Below, in pieces: positions 28,151 to 37,544 of a stretch of DNA of 64,000 nt. The stretch spans positions 1,593,041 through 1,657,040 of the forward strand of contig NZ_CP087952.1 of NCBI RefSeq assembly GCF_028752835.1, read 5' to 3'. Both the position numbers and the translations under genes were made by a program. This DNA comes from Desulfosarcina sp. BuS5. Its GTDB lineage: Bacteria > Desulfobacterota > Desulfobacteria > Desulfobacterales > BuS5. The notes under the pieces are model-generated. The model was not told the origin of the DNA and made no database searches. It saw only the letters and a program-made list of their open reading frames with translations. How positions within the stretch are numbered: the stretch's first letter is position 1; the number at the start of each line of letters is the position of its first letter.

Positions 28151-28170
28151 TGTTGGAAAATCATAAAAAA

Positions 28171-28243
28171 AGAGGTGAACACTCAAATTTACCGGCAGTA
28201 AAGGAAGGCAGCCCCCCCGGCCAAGGGTTCCCGGCTGCCTTCC
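28171..28243 (+). ncRNA. Second leader motif (GAGGYGAACA + GGAAGGCAGCC hairpin), copy 1
   Basis: GAGGTGAACA is followed after 21 bases by GGAAGGCAGCC...GGCTGCCTTCC, a perfect 11-bp stem with the loop CCCCCGGCCAAGGGTTCCC. The stem ends 150 bases before the ATG of TonB receptor 1. A second copy with the same order and spacing lies before TonB receptor 2. Confidence 0.45.
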
Positions 28244-29467
28244 ATGAACACGACAGAGAATTCCACTTTCCGCCATGCTTTTTTATTTTACTAAAATGTA
28301 AAGATAAAATCAAGAAAGTGATGCAATGCCTAAAACTTCGATAGGTTTTCTCTGTTTTTAAAATATTTTTTTTTAAAAAAGGGGATTCAAATATGAAAAT
28401 TCTATGTTCTTTTTGTTTGTTTAGCGTTTTTAATCTTATTTTACTGCTTCCTTTAAGCTGGGCAGAGGAAAAAATTACAAAACTGGAAGATGTGGTTGTG
28501 ACTGCAACCAAATACAAGACTTCTGTAAAGGATGTTCCGGCTTCCATTACAGTAATCACATCAAAAGAAATCGAAAATCAAAACATGCCCAACGGGGATA
28601 TAGGAGATGTGGTACGTTCGGTTCCCGGCATTACTTTGCGCCGTGCATACGGGCCTTTTCCCGCTTATCCCAATATCCGTGGCGCCGGCAGTGGAGCAAC
28701 GGTTGTCCTGGTTAACGGGATCCCTACAAACTGGGAAATCACCCAGGCCATACCGCCTGAAAACATAGAAAGGATCGAAATAATTCGCGGCCCGGCTTCA
28801 GCCCTTTACGGCGCTAATGCCAGCGGCGGCGTTATCAATGTTATAATAAAAGAAGGAAAAGATGAGTTTGAAAACAGTGTCAGCGCCGGTTACGGCACCT
28901 TTGATACGTATCGGTTAAATGCTTATTTTGGCGGGCGTGCAGATAAATTCGGTTATTCGCTTGCGGCATCTTATGAAGATTCCGATGGTGACAAGGTTGT
29001 GCCTAATAATATCATTTCGAGTATCCATATGATAGATACCTGCGATTATGACAAGCATGCTTTTTCGATAAATACGGATTATAGATTTACCGACATATCC
29101 AAAATATCGATTCTGTATAATTTTTTTCATGATGAATATACACGAGGCCGCCCCAATCACGGAGGTGACTGGGACCGACATTTTGCCAGCATCATTTATG
29201 ATCAGGCCATAGGTGAACGGTTTGATTTTAAAGGTTCCATAGGATACCGTTATGATGATCTACTGCACCTTTATGACAAGGGTGGAACCAACTATGCCAA
29301 AAACCGGAAACGGTATACCGATTATTATGAAATGCCTGCAGAATTACAGTTAACCGGTGATGTAGGCTGGGGGCACACACTTACAGGCGGTTATTTTTAT
29401 AACAAGCAAAAAACGGATCAGGACTATTTTGACTGGAATACAGGGACTCCCTGGCGGGAAAATAAAT

Positions 29468-31019
29468 CTCGATGATCAAGTTTTTATGATTAGCTAAATT
29501 TTAAGCTTGAGAGTATAATCACGGCCATTGAAAAATATTAATAATTTTGAAAGAGTCCATTCATAATGCTATTAACTGAATCTGCACCATTTATCAAACA
29601 GTACATTGAAGATCTCAACAATAGCCTGGAGCAATACAAACCTGGTGCGGGATTAACATTTACCCAGAAAGCATGGCTAAGCTTTTGTCTTACCGGTATA
29701 TTAATGGTAAATGCTGTATGTTGGGCAAAATTTGAACGGGCGAGTCTGGGCAATTATAAATTAGCAGCTCTATCTTGGATGTTTCGTAAGGGTAAGATTT
29801 CATGGGACAATTTACTTGTTGGAAGCGTCAGGCGTATTTTGAAAAAATATGGTATCACAAATGGTGTAATTGTTTTTGATGAGTCTGATCGTGCCCGTTC
29901 TAAGAATACAAAGCGAATATACAAGGCTCATAAGCAAAAACACAAAGCAAGCGGAGGTTATGTTAATGGGCAAACAGTTGTTTTGCTTCTTTTGGTCACA
30001 GACTCTATAACCGTACCTATTGGTTTTAAGTTTTACATGCCTGATCCAGTTGTTAGTGCCTGGAAAAAAGAAGAAGAGAGATTGAAAAAAAAGGGACTCC
30101 CGAAGAGTAAGCGTCCTGTCAAACCAGCATTTAACCCTGAGTATCCGAAAAAAATTCAATTAGCCCTGCTCTTACTTGAGAATTTTAAAAAATATTATCC
30201 TAAAATTACTGTTAAATGTGTATTGGCTGACGCTTTATACGGTTCAAAAGAATTTATGAATGGAGCCTCTAATATTTTGGGAGGAGTGCAAATTATCAGC
30301 CAATTAAAGTCAAATCAAAATATACGATACAAAGGTAAAAAAAAGACAATTACGGATTATTTCAACATGATTAACAAAGGTGTAAATTGCACCATTCGTG
30401 TGCGAGGCGGTGAAAAAGTCAATGCAACAGTGAGCAGTGCCCGCCTTAAGGTTGATGCACACGATGGCAATGTGCTTTTTGTGATAGCTCTTAAATATGA
30501 AGGGGAAGATGAATACCGTTACTTAGCTGCCACTGATGTGAGTTGGCGCACAGTTGACATTATTCAAGCATATTCTTTGAGATGGCTTGTAGAGGTTTTT
30601 TTTGAAGACTGGAAGCTTTATGAAGGATGGGGACAAGAGGCCAAACAATATGACGAAGAAGGATCAAGCCGAGGCCTGATCTTGAGTCTGTTGCTAGACC
30701 ATTGCCTCCTCCTTCACCCTGAGCAGGAGGCCTGCATAGAGAACAAAACTCCCGTGTTTACCGTGGGAAGTCTGCAAAGAAAAACTCAAATGGATGTTTT
30801 GATGGAATGTGTCAAATCTTTGCTGCAACAACAAGATCCCGGTGAAAAACTTAAAGAAATGGGCCAAGTTATCAAAAAAGTTTTCCGACTTATGCCATCG
30901 GGAAAACATATGAGCGGAAGAACTATAGGTAGATTGGGGCCAACACCTTCTCTATCACGTAAATATTGTCCTTGCTAAGTGCTTTTGGCAAGTTCATCAT
31001 CAAAAACTTGAACATCGAG
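29468..31019 (+). mobile_element. IS4-superfamily insertion sequence in TonB receptor 1
   Basis: The element is 1552 bp. Ends CTCGATGATCAAGTTTTT and the reverse complement of AAAAACTTGAACATCGAG are inverted repeats with one mismatch. It is flanked by 5-bp direct repeats TAAAT (29463-29467 and 31020-31024). It carries one intact transposase gene, so it may still be active. Confidence 0.93.
29566..30978 (+). CDS. IS4-superfamily transposase
   Basis: DDE transposase of 470 residues. Acidic residues appear in IVFDESDRARSKN and CVLADALYGSKEF, and the third region carries a clear YREK motif: Y-SL-R-WLV-E-VFFEDW-K within YSLRWLVEVFFEDWK. The frame is intact between the element's terminal repeats. 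Its presence splits a TonB receptor and may have a polar effect on the ABC importer genes downstream, unless the element supplies outward transcription. Confidence 0.92.
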   Translation: MLLTESAPFIKQYIEDLNNSLEQYKPGAGLTFTQKAWLSFCLTGILMVNAVCWAKFERASLGNYKLAALSWMFRKGKISWDNLLVGSVRRILKKYGITNGVIVFDESDRARSKNTKRIYKAHKQKHKASGGYVNGQTVVLLLLVTDSITVPIGFKFYMPDPVVSAWKKEEERLKKKGLPKSKRPVKPAFNPEYPKKIQLALLLLENFKKYYPKITVKCVLADALYGSKEFMNGASNILGGVQIISQLKSNQNIRYKGKKKTITDYFNMINKGVNCTIRVRGGEKVNATVSSARLKVDAHDGNVLFVIALKYEGEDEYRYLAATDVSWRTVDIIQAYSLRWLVEVFFEDWKLYEGWGQEAKQYDEEGSSRGLILSLLLDHCLLLHPEQEACIENKTPVFTVGSLQRKTQMDVLMECVKSLLQQQDPGEKLKEMGQVIKKVFRLMPSGKHMSGRTIGRLGPTPSLSRKYCPC

Positions 31020-31956
31020 TAAATATAAAGTGGAGACCCAGGCAGGATACCTGCAGGATGTGTGGAAACCTGTTGAAAAATTAATAATTACCGCAGGTCT
31101 TCGTTATGATCACTGGAAAAATTATGACAATTATTTTAGCAACTTTAATACTCCGAATCCAAAGGACAGGACGGATGATAACTGGAGTCCGAAATTCGGC
31201 ATAAGGTATAATTTTACTGATAAAACCTCTATATGGGGGAATTACAGCGTCGGGTTTAAGCCTCCGTCATCCGCGCAACTCTATGATGATCGAACTTCAG
31301 GCGGAAATCCCAGGGAGGCAAACCCGAATCTTGATCCGGAAGAGACCGAATCGTATGAACTTGGTGTTGAACAATGGTTTGGAGAGAGCCTGCAAACCAG
31401 TATTACAGGTTATTACAGCATCACAGATGACAAGATTGTATCCTGGTTTAATGCTGATAATATTTGGATTAATAAAAATATCGGCCGCGCAAAATCTTAC
31501 GGTGTTGAACTTGATTTTGCTCTTCATATTCTTGAAAACTGGTTGATAAATGCAAATTACACCTGGAACACGGCCAGAATCGACAAGAATTCATCGAATC
31601 CTGACCAAAAAGATAACCGGCTCTCTTTCAGCCCGGAGCATAAAGCCAACCTGGGTATTACTTATGACCGGAAAGATAATTTTACCATAAGTATATTCGG
31701 AAGATATATAGATGACCAATATACCAATAACGACAATACAAAATATACATCCACAGGAGAAAAAAGGTATATGGAAGAGTCTTTTGTTATGGATCTTAAA
31801 GCTGTCAAACATTTCCCGATTTCAAAAGGGTATCTGAAAAACATAGATCTTTCGCTTAGTATAGATAATATTTTTGATGAAAACTACAGGACTTTATATA
31901 TATATGAAGATCCCGGAACAGTATTTTTCGGCGAGGTAAAAATTACTTTTTAAAAT

Positions 31957-33624
31957 ATGAAAAACTGTAAATATTTTAATTATTTTTGCAGATACATCGT
32001 TGCATTTATCCTGTTGCTTTATGCATGCTTTGTTTCAGGTTGTTCAGATTCAAAAAAAGAAGATGTTTCTTCGCCTGAAACAGACCGGCTCAGGATCGGA
32101 GCCTTCATGAAGATAAAAGAAATCAATCCGCTTGCCGATTATTATTATAATATATTGGCAATGCTGATGACTCATGACACGCTTGTCCGCTTTGGGCCGG
32201 ATCTTGATGTGGTTCCACAGCTTGCTGAAACCTGGTCTTGCAGTAAAGATGGGAAGATATGGAAATTCAGGCTGGTTTCCGATGCAAGATGGCATGACGG
32301 GTATCCGGTTACAGCCGAAGACGTTAAATTTACATTTAATTATCTTGCCGGACATAACATAACATCGGGCTGGGCCGCGGATCTGATAGAAGATATACGT
32401 ATTAACGGCAGTGAAATAATTTTCAGGCTTAAAAAACCGTATAGCCGCTTTTTGATTAATGCCGGTTTTATAGTCCGTATTCTGCCAAAACATATATGGG
32501 AAAAAATAAATGATCCTCAAAAAGCCGCGGCTGATGGAATGACCATCGGCTGCGGCCCTTATATTTTTAATTCTTTTAACAGGGAAGCCGGAAGGATTTT
32601 TTTTGATGTAAATAATGATTATCACGGCGTAATACCAAAAATCGGCCGGATAGAATTTCACCTGTACCAAAACATGGATATATTAACCATGGCGCTTATC
32701 AAAAATAAGGTTGATTTTTTTTATAAATATGCTTCCGGTTATCCCCTGCAATATATCAAGCAGCTTGAGAAAACCAACGGCCTCAAGATGCTTGAGGCTG
32801 ATGCTCTCGGCGTTCCCGCAGCCCTCGGCTTTAATCTGAAGCATACGCCATTTGACATGATAGATGTCCGCAAAGCCATCTCCCTTGCCATAAACTATGA
32901 AAGGATTACCCAATGCTTTTTAAGAGGAAATGGTTATCTTCCCGGACCCGGTTTTGTTCCCCCGGCATTTCCTTTTCACAAAAATTTTTCTGACTTAACC
33001 TATACCCCTGGAAAAAGCAGGAAACTTCTTGAATCTTGCGGGTTTAAAGATCGTGACGGCGATGGAATCCTGGAATTTACCGGTGGCAATAAAATCTCCC
33101 TGGATCTTTTGGTCAGGGGAAATTTGCCCGGAAACAACCAGCTTGTAAAGCTGCTGACCCACGATCTTGAAGCTGTAGGCCTGCATATTGCTGTCCAATA
33201 CGTGGATTTATCCACATGGATAAATTTTCTTGATCAAGACAAATATGATCTGGTTTTGTTCAGGACTACACCATGGGGGATGATGATGCATGCCGGATAT
33301 TCCAGTGGATATTTTGATTCCCGCAGAAAAGGAGGCGGTGTGATAGGGAATATAAGTGATCCGGATTTTCTGTTTTTATGTGATCAAATATTATCGACAA
33401 CCGATACTTTAATTTTAGAACAACTATACCATGACCTGCAAAGCTATTATGCGCGGCATCTGCCTGCCATTCCCCTCTGCTGGAGCAAAAACATCTATCC
33501 TTTCCATGAAAACCGGCAAGGCTTTAAAATAAATCAACTGGAAGGCGGTCTGGCAAACCGGTTTTCCTGGAACTCATTAGAACCGTCGCTTTCATCAAAA
33601 TCAAAGGATTCAAAAACTGAGTGA
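31957..33624 (+). CDS. ABC transporter substrate-binding lipoprotein, peptide/nickel (SBP_bac_5) family
   Basis: Periplasmic solute-binding protein of 555 residues, NikA/DppA/OppA type. The N terminus has a hydrophobic stretch and lipobox VSGC (Cys29), so it is probably lipid-anchored. Family marks include LRIGAFMKIKEINPL, LAETWSCSKDGKIWKFRL, WHDGYPVTAEDVKFTFNYL and ARHLPAIPLCW near the end. It follows the TonB receptor by 3 bases and overlaps the first permease by 4 bases. With the NikL and CooT neighbours, nickel or a nickel chelate is the likeliest cargo; a peptide or other metallophore is possible. Confidence 0.9.
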   Translation: MKNCKYFNYFCRYIVAFILLLYACFVSGCSDSKKEDVSSPETDRLRIGAFMKIKEINPLADYYYNILAMLMTHDTLVRFGPDLDVVPQLAETWSCSKDGKIWKFRLVSDARWHDGYPVTAEDVKFTFNYLAGHNITSGWAADLIEDIRINGSEIIFRLKKPYSRFLINAGFIVRILPKHIWEKINDPQKAAADGMTIGCGPYIFNSFNREAGRIFFDVNNDYHGVIPKIGRIEFHLYQNMDILTMALIKNKVDFFYKYASGYPLQYIKQLEKTNGLKMLEADALGVPAALGFNLKHTPFDMIDVRKAISLAINYERITQCFLRGNGYLPGPGFVPPAFPFHKNFSDLTYTPGKSRKLLESCGFKDRDGDGILEFTGGNKISLDLLVRGNLPGNNQLVKLLTHDLEAVGLHIAVQYVDLSTWINFLDQDKYDLVLFRTTPWGMMMHAGYSSGYFDSRRKGGGVIGNISDPDFLFLCDQILSTTDTLILEQLYHDLQSYYARHLPAIPLCWSKNIYPFHENRQGFKINQLEGGLANRFSWNSLEPSLSSKSKDSKTE

Positions 33625-34592
33625 AATCTTTTTCATACAAATTATCTCAATATTTTTTCGCCTTTATCTGCGTCATAACTTTGAATTTTTTCCTTATCCA
33701 CCTGATGCCCGGAGATCCCCTGGTTCATCTTCTCGGTGAAGAGGGTTATCTGCGTATCAATAATCAAACCCCGCAGGAAATGGAAAAATTAAAAACCAAA
33801 TACGGATTAGAAGGTTCCTTATTTAAACAATATACAACTTTTCTTGCAAATACCTTGCAAGCCGATTTAGGCTGGTCATACCATTACAGCAGGCCGGTAT
33901 TCCAGGTGATTCTCTTTAGACTGAAATGGACACTGATTTTGCTGATTCCTTCAATCTGTATCTCCACTCTCCTCGGCGCATGGCTGGGCGCTGTGTCCGG
34001 CTGGAGATCCGGTCAAAAAACAGACCGCATATTAACACCGCTTTTTCTTGTTATTTATGCAATGCCCAGTTATGGGGTTGGACTTTTATTTCTGCTTATA
34101 TTCAGTTTTTATGCCGGTTTTTTCCCCTTGGGGGGTATGGCCGGGCATAATCTTGCAGATACCCTGCGTTACCTGGCCCTGCCTCTGGCAGTCTTGGTAT
34201 GCCATAATACTGCTTATAATTATCCGATAATGCGCAGCGCCGTGATGCAGGTTAAAACAGAAAATTATATATTAACCGCAGTTTCAAAGGGATTAAAAGA
34301 AAGACATATATTGTTTTATCATGTTTTAAAAAATGCTTTACCGTCATACGCAGCGGTCATTGCTTTAAATTTCGGTTTTATGGCAGGAGGCGCGCTTCTT
34401 GTCGAGATTCTATTTTCATGGCAGGGGATGGGCACACTCATATATGATGCCCTTCTTTCCCGTGACTATCCGCTACTTTCCGGTTCCCTTCTTATCCTCA
34501 CTCTTTGTGTAATTCTGGCAAATGCCGCTGCCGATCTTTTTAATGCCGTTGTTGATCCAAGAATCAGGGATGGAGCGCTTAACAATGCTTAA
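33621..34592 (+). CDS. ABC transporter permease, NikB/DppB-like
   Basis: Inner-membrane permease of 323 residues with about six membrane segments. It opens LSQYFFAFICVITLNFFLIH and MPGDPLVHLLG as in DppB/NikB, and carries the EAA-loop-like region AVSKGLKERHILFYHVLKNALP. The GTG start overlaps the binding-protein stop (GTGA), evidence for tight translational coupling. It pairs with the NikC-like domain of the next gene to form the channel. Confidence 0.92.
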   Translation: MKSFSYKLSQYFFAFICVITLNFFLIHLMPGDPLVHLLGEEGYLRINNQTPQEMEKLKTKYGLEGSLFKQYTTFLANTLQADLGWSYHYSRPVFQVILFRLKWTLILLIPSICISTLLGAWLGAVSGWRSGQKTDRILTPLFLVIYAMPSYGVGLLFLLIFSFYAGFFPLGGMAGHNLADTLRYLALPLAVLVCHNTAYNYPIMRSAVMQVKTENYILTAVSKGLKERHILFYHVLKNALPSYAAVIALNFGFMAGGALLVEILFSWQGMGTLIYDALLSRDYPLLSGSLLILTLCVILANAAADLFNAVVDPRIRDGALNNA

Positions 34593-36420
34593 TAAAATCC
34601 GGCTTCACAAAAATTTAAAAGGAATGATAGGTCCGTTTATACTATTCTCTTTTTTTATAATGGCCATTTTCGCGCCATGGATTGCTCCTTTTGATTTAAA
34701 AACCTTGAATGATTCTTTTCTTTCTCCTGTTCTTTCTCCGGGAAACACCCATTTTTTAGGGACAAACGATATTGGGCAGGATATTTTCAGCGAACTGATA
34801 TTCGGCGCAAGGGTATCCCTGCTTATCGGTCTGGCAGCGGCAATTCTCGCTACGCTTATTGGCGGTTTTATCGGCATAGTTTCAGGATTTTTCCGAAAAA
34901 TCATAGACGATATTCTTATGCGTATTACAGATATATTCCTTCTTATCCCGGGTCTGCCCCTTATTATTATCCTGTCCGCTTATATTGGACCTGGAATTGG
35001 AAAAATTATTATTGTTATTTCTCTTTTGTCATGGCCTGCTACAGCCAGGGTAGTCAGGGCGCGCGTACTCCAAGTACGCGAAGCAGCCTTTGTCATGAGC
35101 GCAAAAAGCCTGGGCGCCGGAAATTTTTCCATAATGTTTAAGCATATCCTTCCAAACACCCTGGAAATCCTATTTGCCAAAGGTTCCCTCGCTGTTGCCG
35201 GCGCCATGTTAACCGAGGCCGGCATAAGTTTTCTGGGGCTGGGGGATCCTGTTCATAAAAGCTGGGGAATGATGTTAAATGATGCTTTTTCAAATGGCGG
35301 TGTGGTAGGCGGGCGCTTTTGGTGGTATCTTCCCCCGATTTTTTGTATCTGCCTTTCGGTTCTGGGTTTTACGCTTTCAGGTTATGTTGTTTTGCATAAA
35401 AATGATGAACATTATTTTTCTCAATCCGGTTGTTTGAACAAGTTCATCAGTAAAAGCAACAAACCCGAAATTGATTCGGAAAAAAACAATCCGGTTTTTG
35501 TAAAGGAGCTTAATGTTAAATTTCAAAACAGTGATGGCGCAACATTACAAGTACTTGATAATATTAATTTTGGTATAAAGAAAAATGAAAAAATCGCCCT
35601 GATAGGAGAAACGGGAAGCGGGAAAAGTATTTTGCTTCTGGCCCTGCTCAGGCTGCTGCCTTCCGATGCAAGGGTTTCAGGCAAAATTATGGTTAAAAAT
35701 AAAAATATTTTCAATTTTTCAGATGAAGAAATGCGCAAAGTCCGGGGACGCAAAATAGCGTATATTCCCCAGGGTACTGGGAATGCCTTAAACCCGGTGC
35801 AAAAAATCGCATTCCAGGTGGCCGAGCCTTTCAGGATTGGCCAGGGATTTAAAAAAAAAGCTGCCATTAAAAAAGCTGTTGCTCTTTTGGATAAAATGGG
35901 GATTGAAAATGCCGAAAAAAGGGCCTTTGATTATCCGCATCATTACAGCGGCGGGATGAAGCAGCGGGCATTGATCGCAATGGCCCTGGCAGGTCAGGCG
36001 GACCTGCTGCTGGCTGACGAACCGACAAAAGGGCTTGACAGGAATAAATGTAACGATATTTTAAAAATTTTTTTAAATTTAAACCAAAAAACCATTCTTG
36101 CGGTTACGCATGACCTCTTGTTTGCGGAAAAATTTGCTGATCGTATTGCCGTTATGTATGCATCAAGACTTGTTGAAACTGCTCCCAAAGAGTCATTTTT
36201 TTTAAACCCGCTCCATCCTTTTTCTCAGGCCATGATAGCAGCGATGCCCTCTCATGGTTTACAGGTTTTAACCGGATTTACTCCAATGCAAAACAGATGC
36301 AATGAACAAGGGTGCAACTTTCGTATAAAATGCGGCAAGGCTTTTGATAAATGCTTTAAAAAGCCTCCCTTTTTTAAAATTGGCGACCATCAGGTAAGGT
36401 GCTGGCTTTATGCTCCTTGA
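34585..36420 (+). CDS. Fused ABC permease (NikC/DppC-like) and ATPase (NikD/DppD-like)
   Basis: Single polypeptide of about 611 residues that joins two normally separate subunits. Residues 1 to about 280 form a DppC/NikC permease (FLGTNDIGQDIFSELIFGAR; AKSLGAGNFSIMFKHILPN). A charged linker then leads to an ATPase with Walker A GETGSGKS, signature HYSGGMKQR, Walker B LLLADEPT, and the Opp/Dpp C-terminal Cys-rich motif CNEQGCNFRIKCGKAFDKC. The ATG at 34585 has GGAG ten bases upstream and overlaps the previous gene by 8 bases. An ATG further up would overlap by 71. Confidence 0.9.
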   Translation: MLNKIRLHKNLKGMIGPFILFSFFIMAIFAPWIAPFDLKTLNDSFLSPVLSPGNTHFLGTNDIGQDIFSELIFGARVSLLIGLAAAILATLIGGFIGIVSGFFRKIIDDILMRITDIFLLIPGLPLIIILSAYIGPGIGKIIIVISLLSWPATARVVRARVLQVREAAFVMSAKSLGAGNFSIMFKHILPNTLEILFAKGSLAVAGAMLTEAGISFLGLGDPVHKSWGMMLNDAFSNGGVVGGRFWWYLPPIFCICLSVLGFTLSGYVVLHKNDEHYFSQSGCLNKFISKSNKPEIDSEKNNPVFVKELNVKFQNSDGATLQVLDNINFGIKKNEKIALIGETGSGKSILLLALLRLLPSDARVSGKIMVKNKNIFNFSDEEMRKVRGRKIAYIPQGTGNALNPVQKIAFQVAEPFRIGQGFKKKAAIKKAVALLDKMGIENAEKRAFDYPHHYSGGMKQRALIAMALAGQADLLLADEPTKGLDRNKCNDILKIFLNLNQKTILAVTHDLLFAEKFADRIAVMYASRLVETAPKESFFLNPLHPFSQAMIAAMPSHGLQVLTGFTPMQNRCNEQGCNFRIKCGKAFDKCFKKPPFFKIGDHQVRCWLYAP

Positions 36421-37111
36421 AATCAAAAATCTGGAAAAGAGATTTAAGACCGGCCGGCTGAAAAAAAAGCAGGCTGTAGTTCTATCAAAAATTAATCTTA
36501 TTCTCCGTAAAGGTGAAACAACTGGAATTGTGGGCGAAAGCGGCGCAGGAAAAACAACCCTGGGATTAATTCTGGCAGGGCTCATTAAACCTGATAAAGG
36601 GCAAATTTTATTTAAAGGAAAAAAAATCGATTCCCTGACAAAGGAGGAAAAAAAAGAGTACCGGCGTCAAATCCAGGTTGTCTTTCAACATCCGGAAAGC
36701 ACTTTTAATCCAAAATGGAAGATGAAACAAAGTTTTCTTGAGCCTTTTAAAATTCACAGGATTCCATTTTCAGAAAAAATTATTTTAAAACATCTTTCCC
36801 GCGTGGGACTTAACACCGAAATTTTAAACCGATACCCGTCACAACTCTCCGGCGGAGAACTCCAGAGAATCGCAATTTCCAGGGTTATGAGCCTTAATCC
36901 CGCAATTATTGTGCTGGATGAGCCTACAAGCATGCTGGATAATATAACCCAGGCCCAGATAATTAGGCTGCTGGAAAAAATCCAAAAGCAAAAAGGAGTA
37001 AGTTACCTCTTTATCAGCCATGATCCGGATCTGGTCAGACTGTTCTGTAAAAGGATATACGAACTGGATAGGGCACGTGGATTAAATAACTTAGGAACGG
37101 GGACGAAATAA
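36410..37111 (+). CDS. ABC transporter ATPase, NikE/DppF-like
   Basis: Second ATPase of the importer, 233 residues: Walker A GESGAGKT, Q loop VFQHPESTFNPKWKM, signature LSGGELQRIAISR, Walker B IIVLDEPTS and switch FISHD. It overlaps the fused gene by 11 bases. The C-terminal oligopeptide motif seen in longer relatives is missing: the last codons (LGTGTK) are provided by a GGAACGGGGACGAAATAA dispersed repeat, so the native end was probably trimmed or replaced by the repeat. Catalytic motifs are intact. Confidence 0.9.
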   Translation: MLLEIKNLEKRFKTGRLKKKQAVVLSKINLILRKGETTGIVGESGAGKTTLGLILAGLIKPDKGQILFKGKKIDSLTKEEKKEYRRQIQVVFQHPESTFNPKWKMKQSFLEPFKIHRIPFSEKIILKHLSRVGLNTEILNRYPSQLSGGELQRIAISRVMSLNPAIIVLDEPTSMLDNITQAQIIRLLEKIQKQKGVSYLFISHDPDLVRLFCKRIYELDRARGLNNLGTGTK

Positions 37112-37544
37112 CTTCCTCGAGCAGGCTCACAGATTTAGGTCAGGATTGTTTGATCTAAAAGTAAAAAAAGTTGCAGGAATAGCGAGCTATTTCAAGATGT
37201 TGGAATTTGGGATCGAATCAAAGCAGCCTGAAGACGGGATGATAATTGGGGTGATTATTTTTTTCCGCATCTCTAAGTAGAGTATAAGTAGAGTTTGCAA
37301 AGCAAACCCCTTCGTTTTATGCAAAGAGCGCAAACGGGTTGCAGCAAAAAGTTTACTATGCTATTGGGCGATAAGAGACCTTGGTATTGGTATGGCTAAA
37401 GTGGCAAAACCGCAGTTTTGAGTTTTAGGCTTTTCAATCAATAAACTTCTTGTTTTTTGCCGAACCCTAAAAAACGAGGACGAAATGTAAGTTTTTACGC
37501 TGGAGCAATGAGAGAAAACCAAACATTAAAATAAGGAAACCACT
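37112..37544. other. 433-base spacer with repeat fragments
   Basis: No gene. ACGAGGACGAAAT at 37473 is another copy of the GGAACGGGGACGAAAT family, and CGAACCCTAA at 37461 resembles the end of the 157-bp miniature element at 63.3 kb. A direct AAGTAGAGT doublet lies near 37275. AAGGA before 37545 serves the next gene. Confidence 0.5.

Larger units (their letters stand above)
28393..31953 (+). pseudogene. TonB-dependent outer-membrane receptor 1, split by an IS4-type element
   Basis: Outer-membrane receptor, probably for a metal complex. A signal peptide (MKILCSFCLFSVFNLILLLP, then LSWAEE), a TonB-box-like EDVVVTATKYKTSVKD and a plug with IRGAGSGATVVLVNGIPTN open the gene. Barrel strands end with GTVFFGEVKITF and the terminal Phe. 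The frame breaks at 29467 and resumes at 31025. Removing the insertion and one TAAAT copy gives 2004 bases, an uninterrupted 667-residue receptor (RENKYKVETQAGYLQ across the joint). The disruption looks recent because both halves remain clean. It heads the ABC importer operon, with only 3 bases to the binding-protein gene. Confidence 0.92.
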
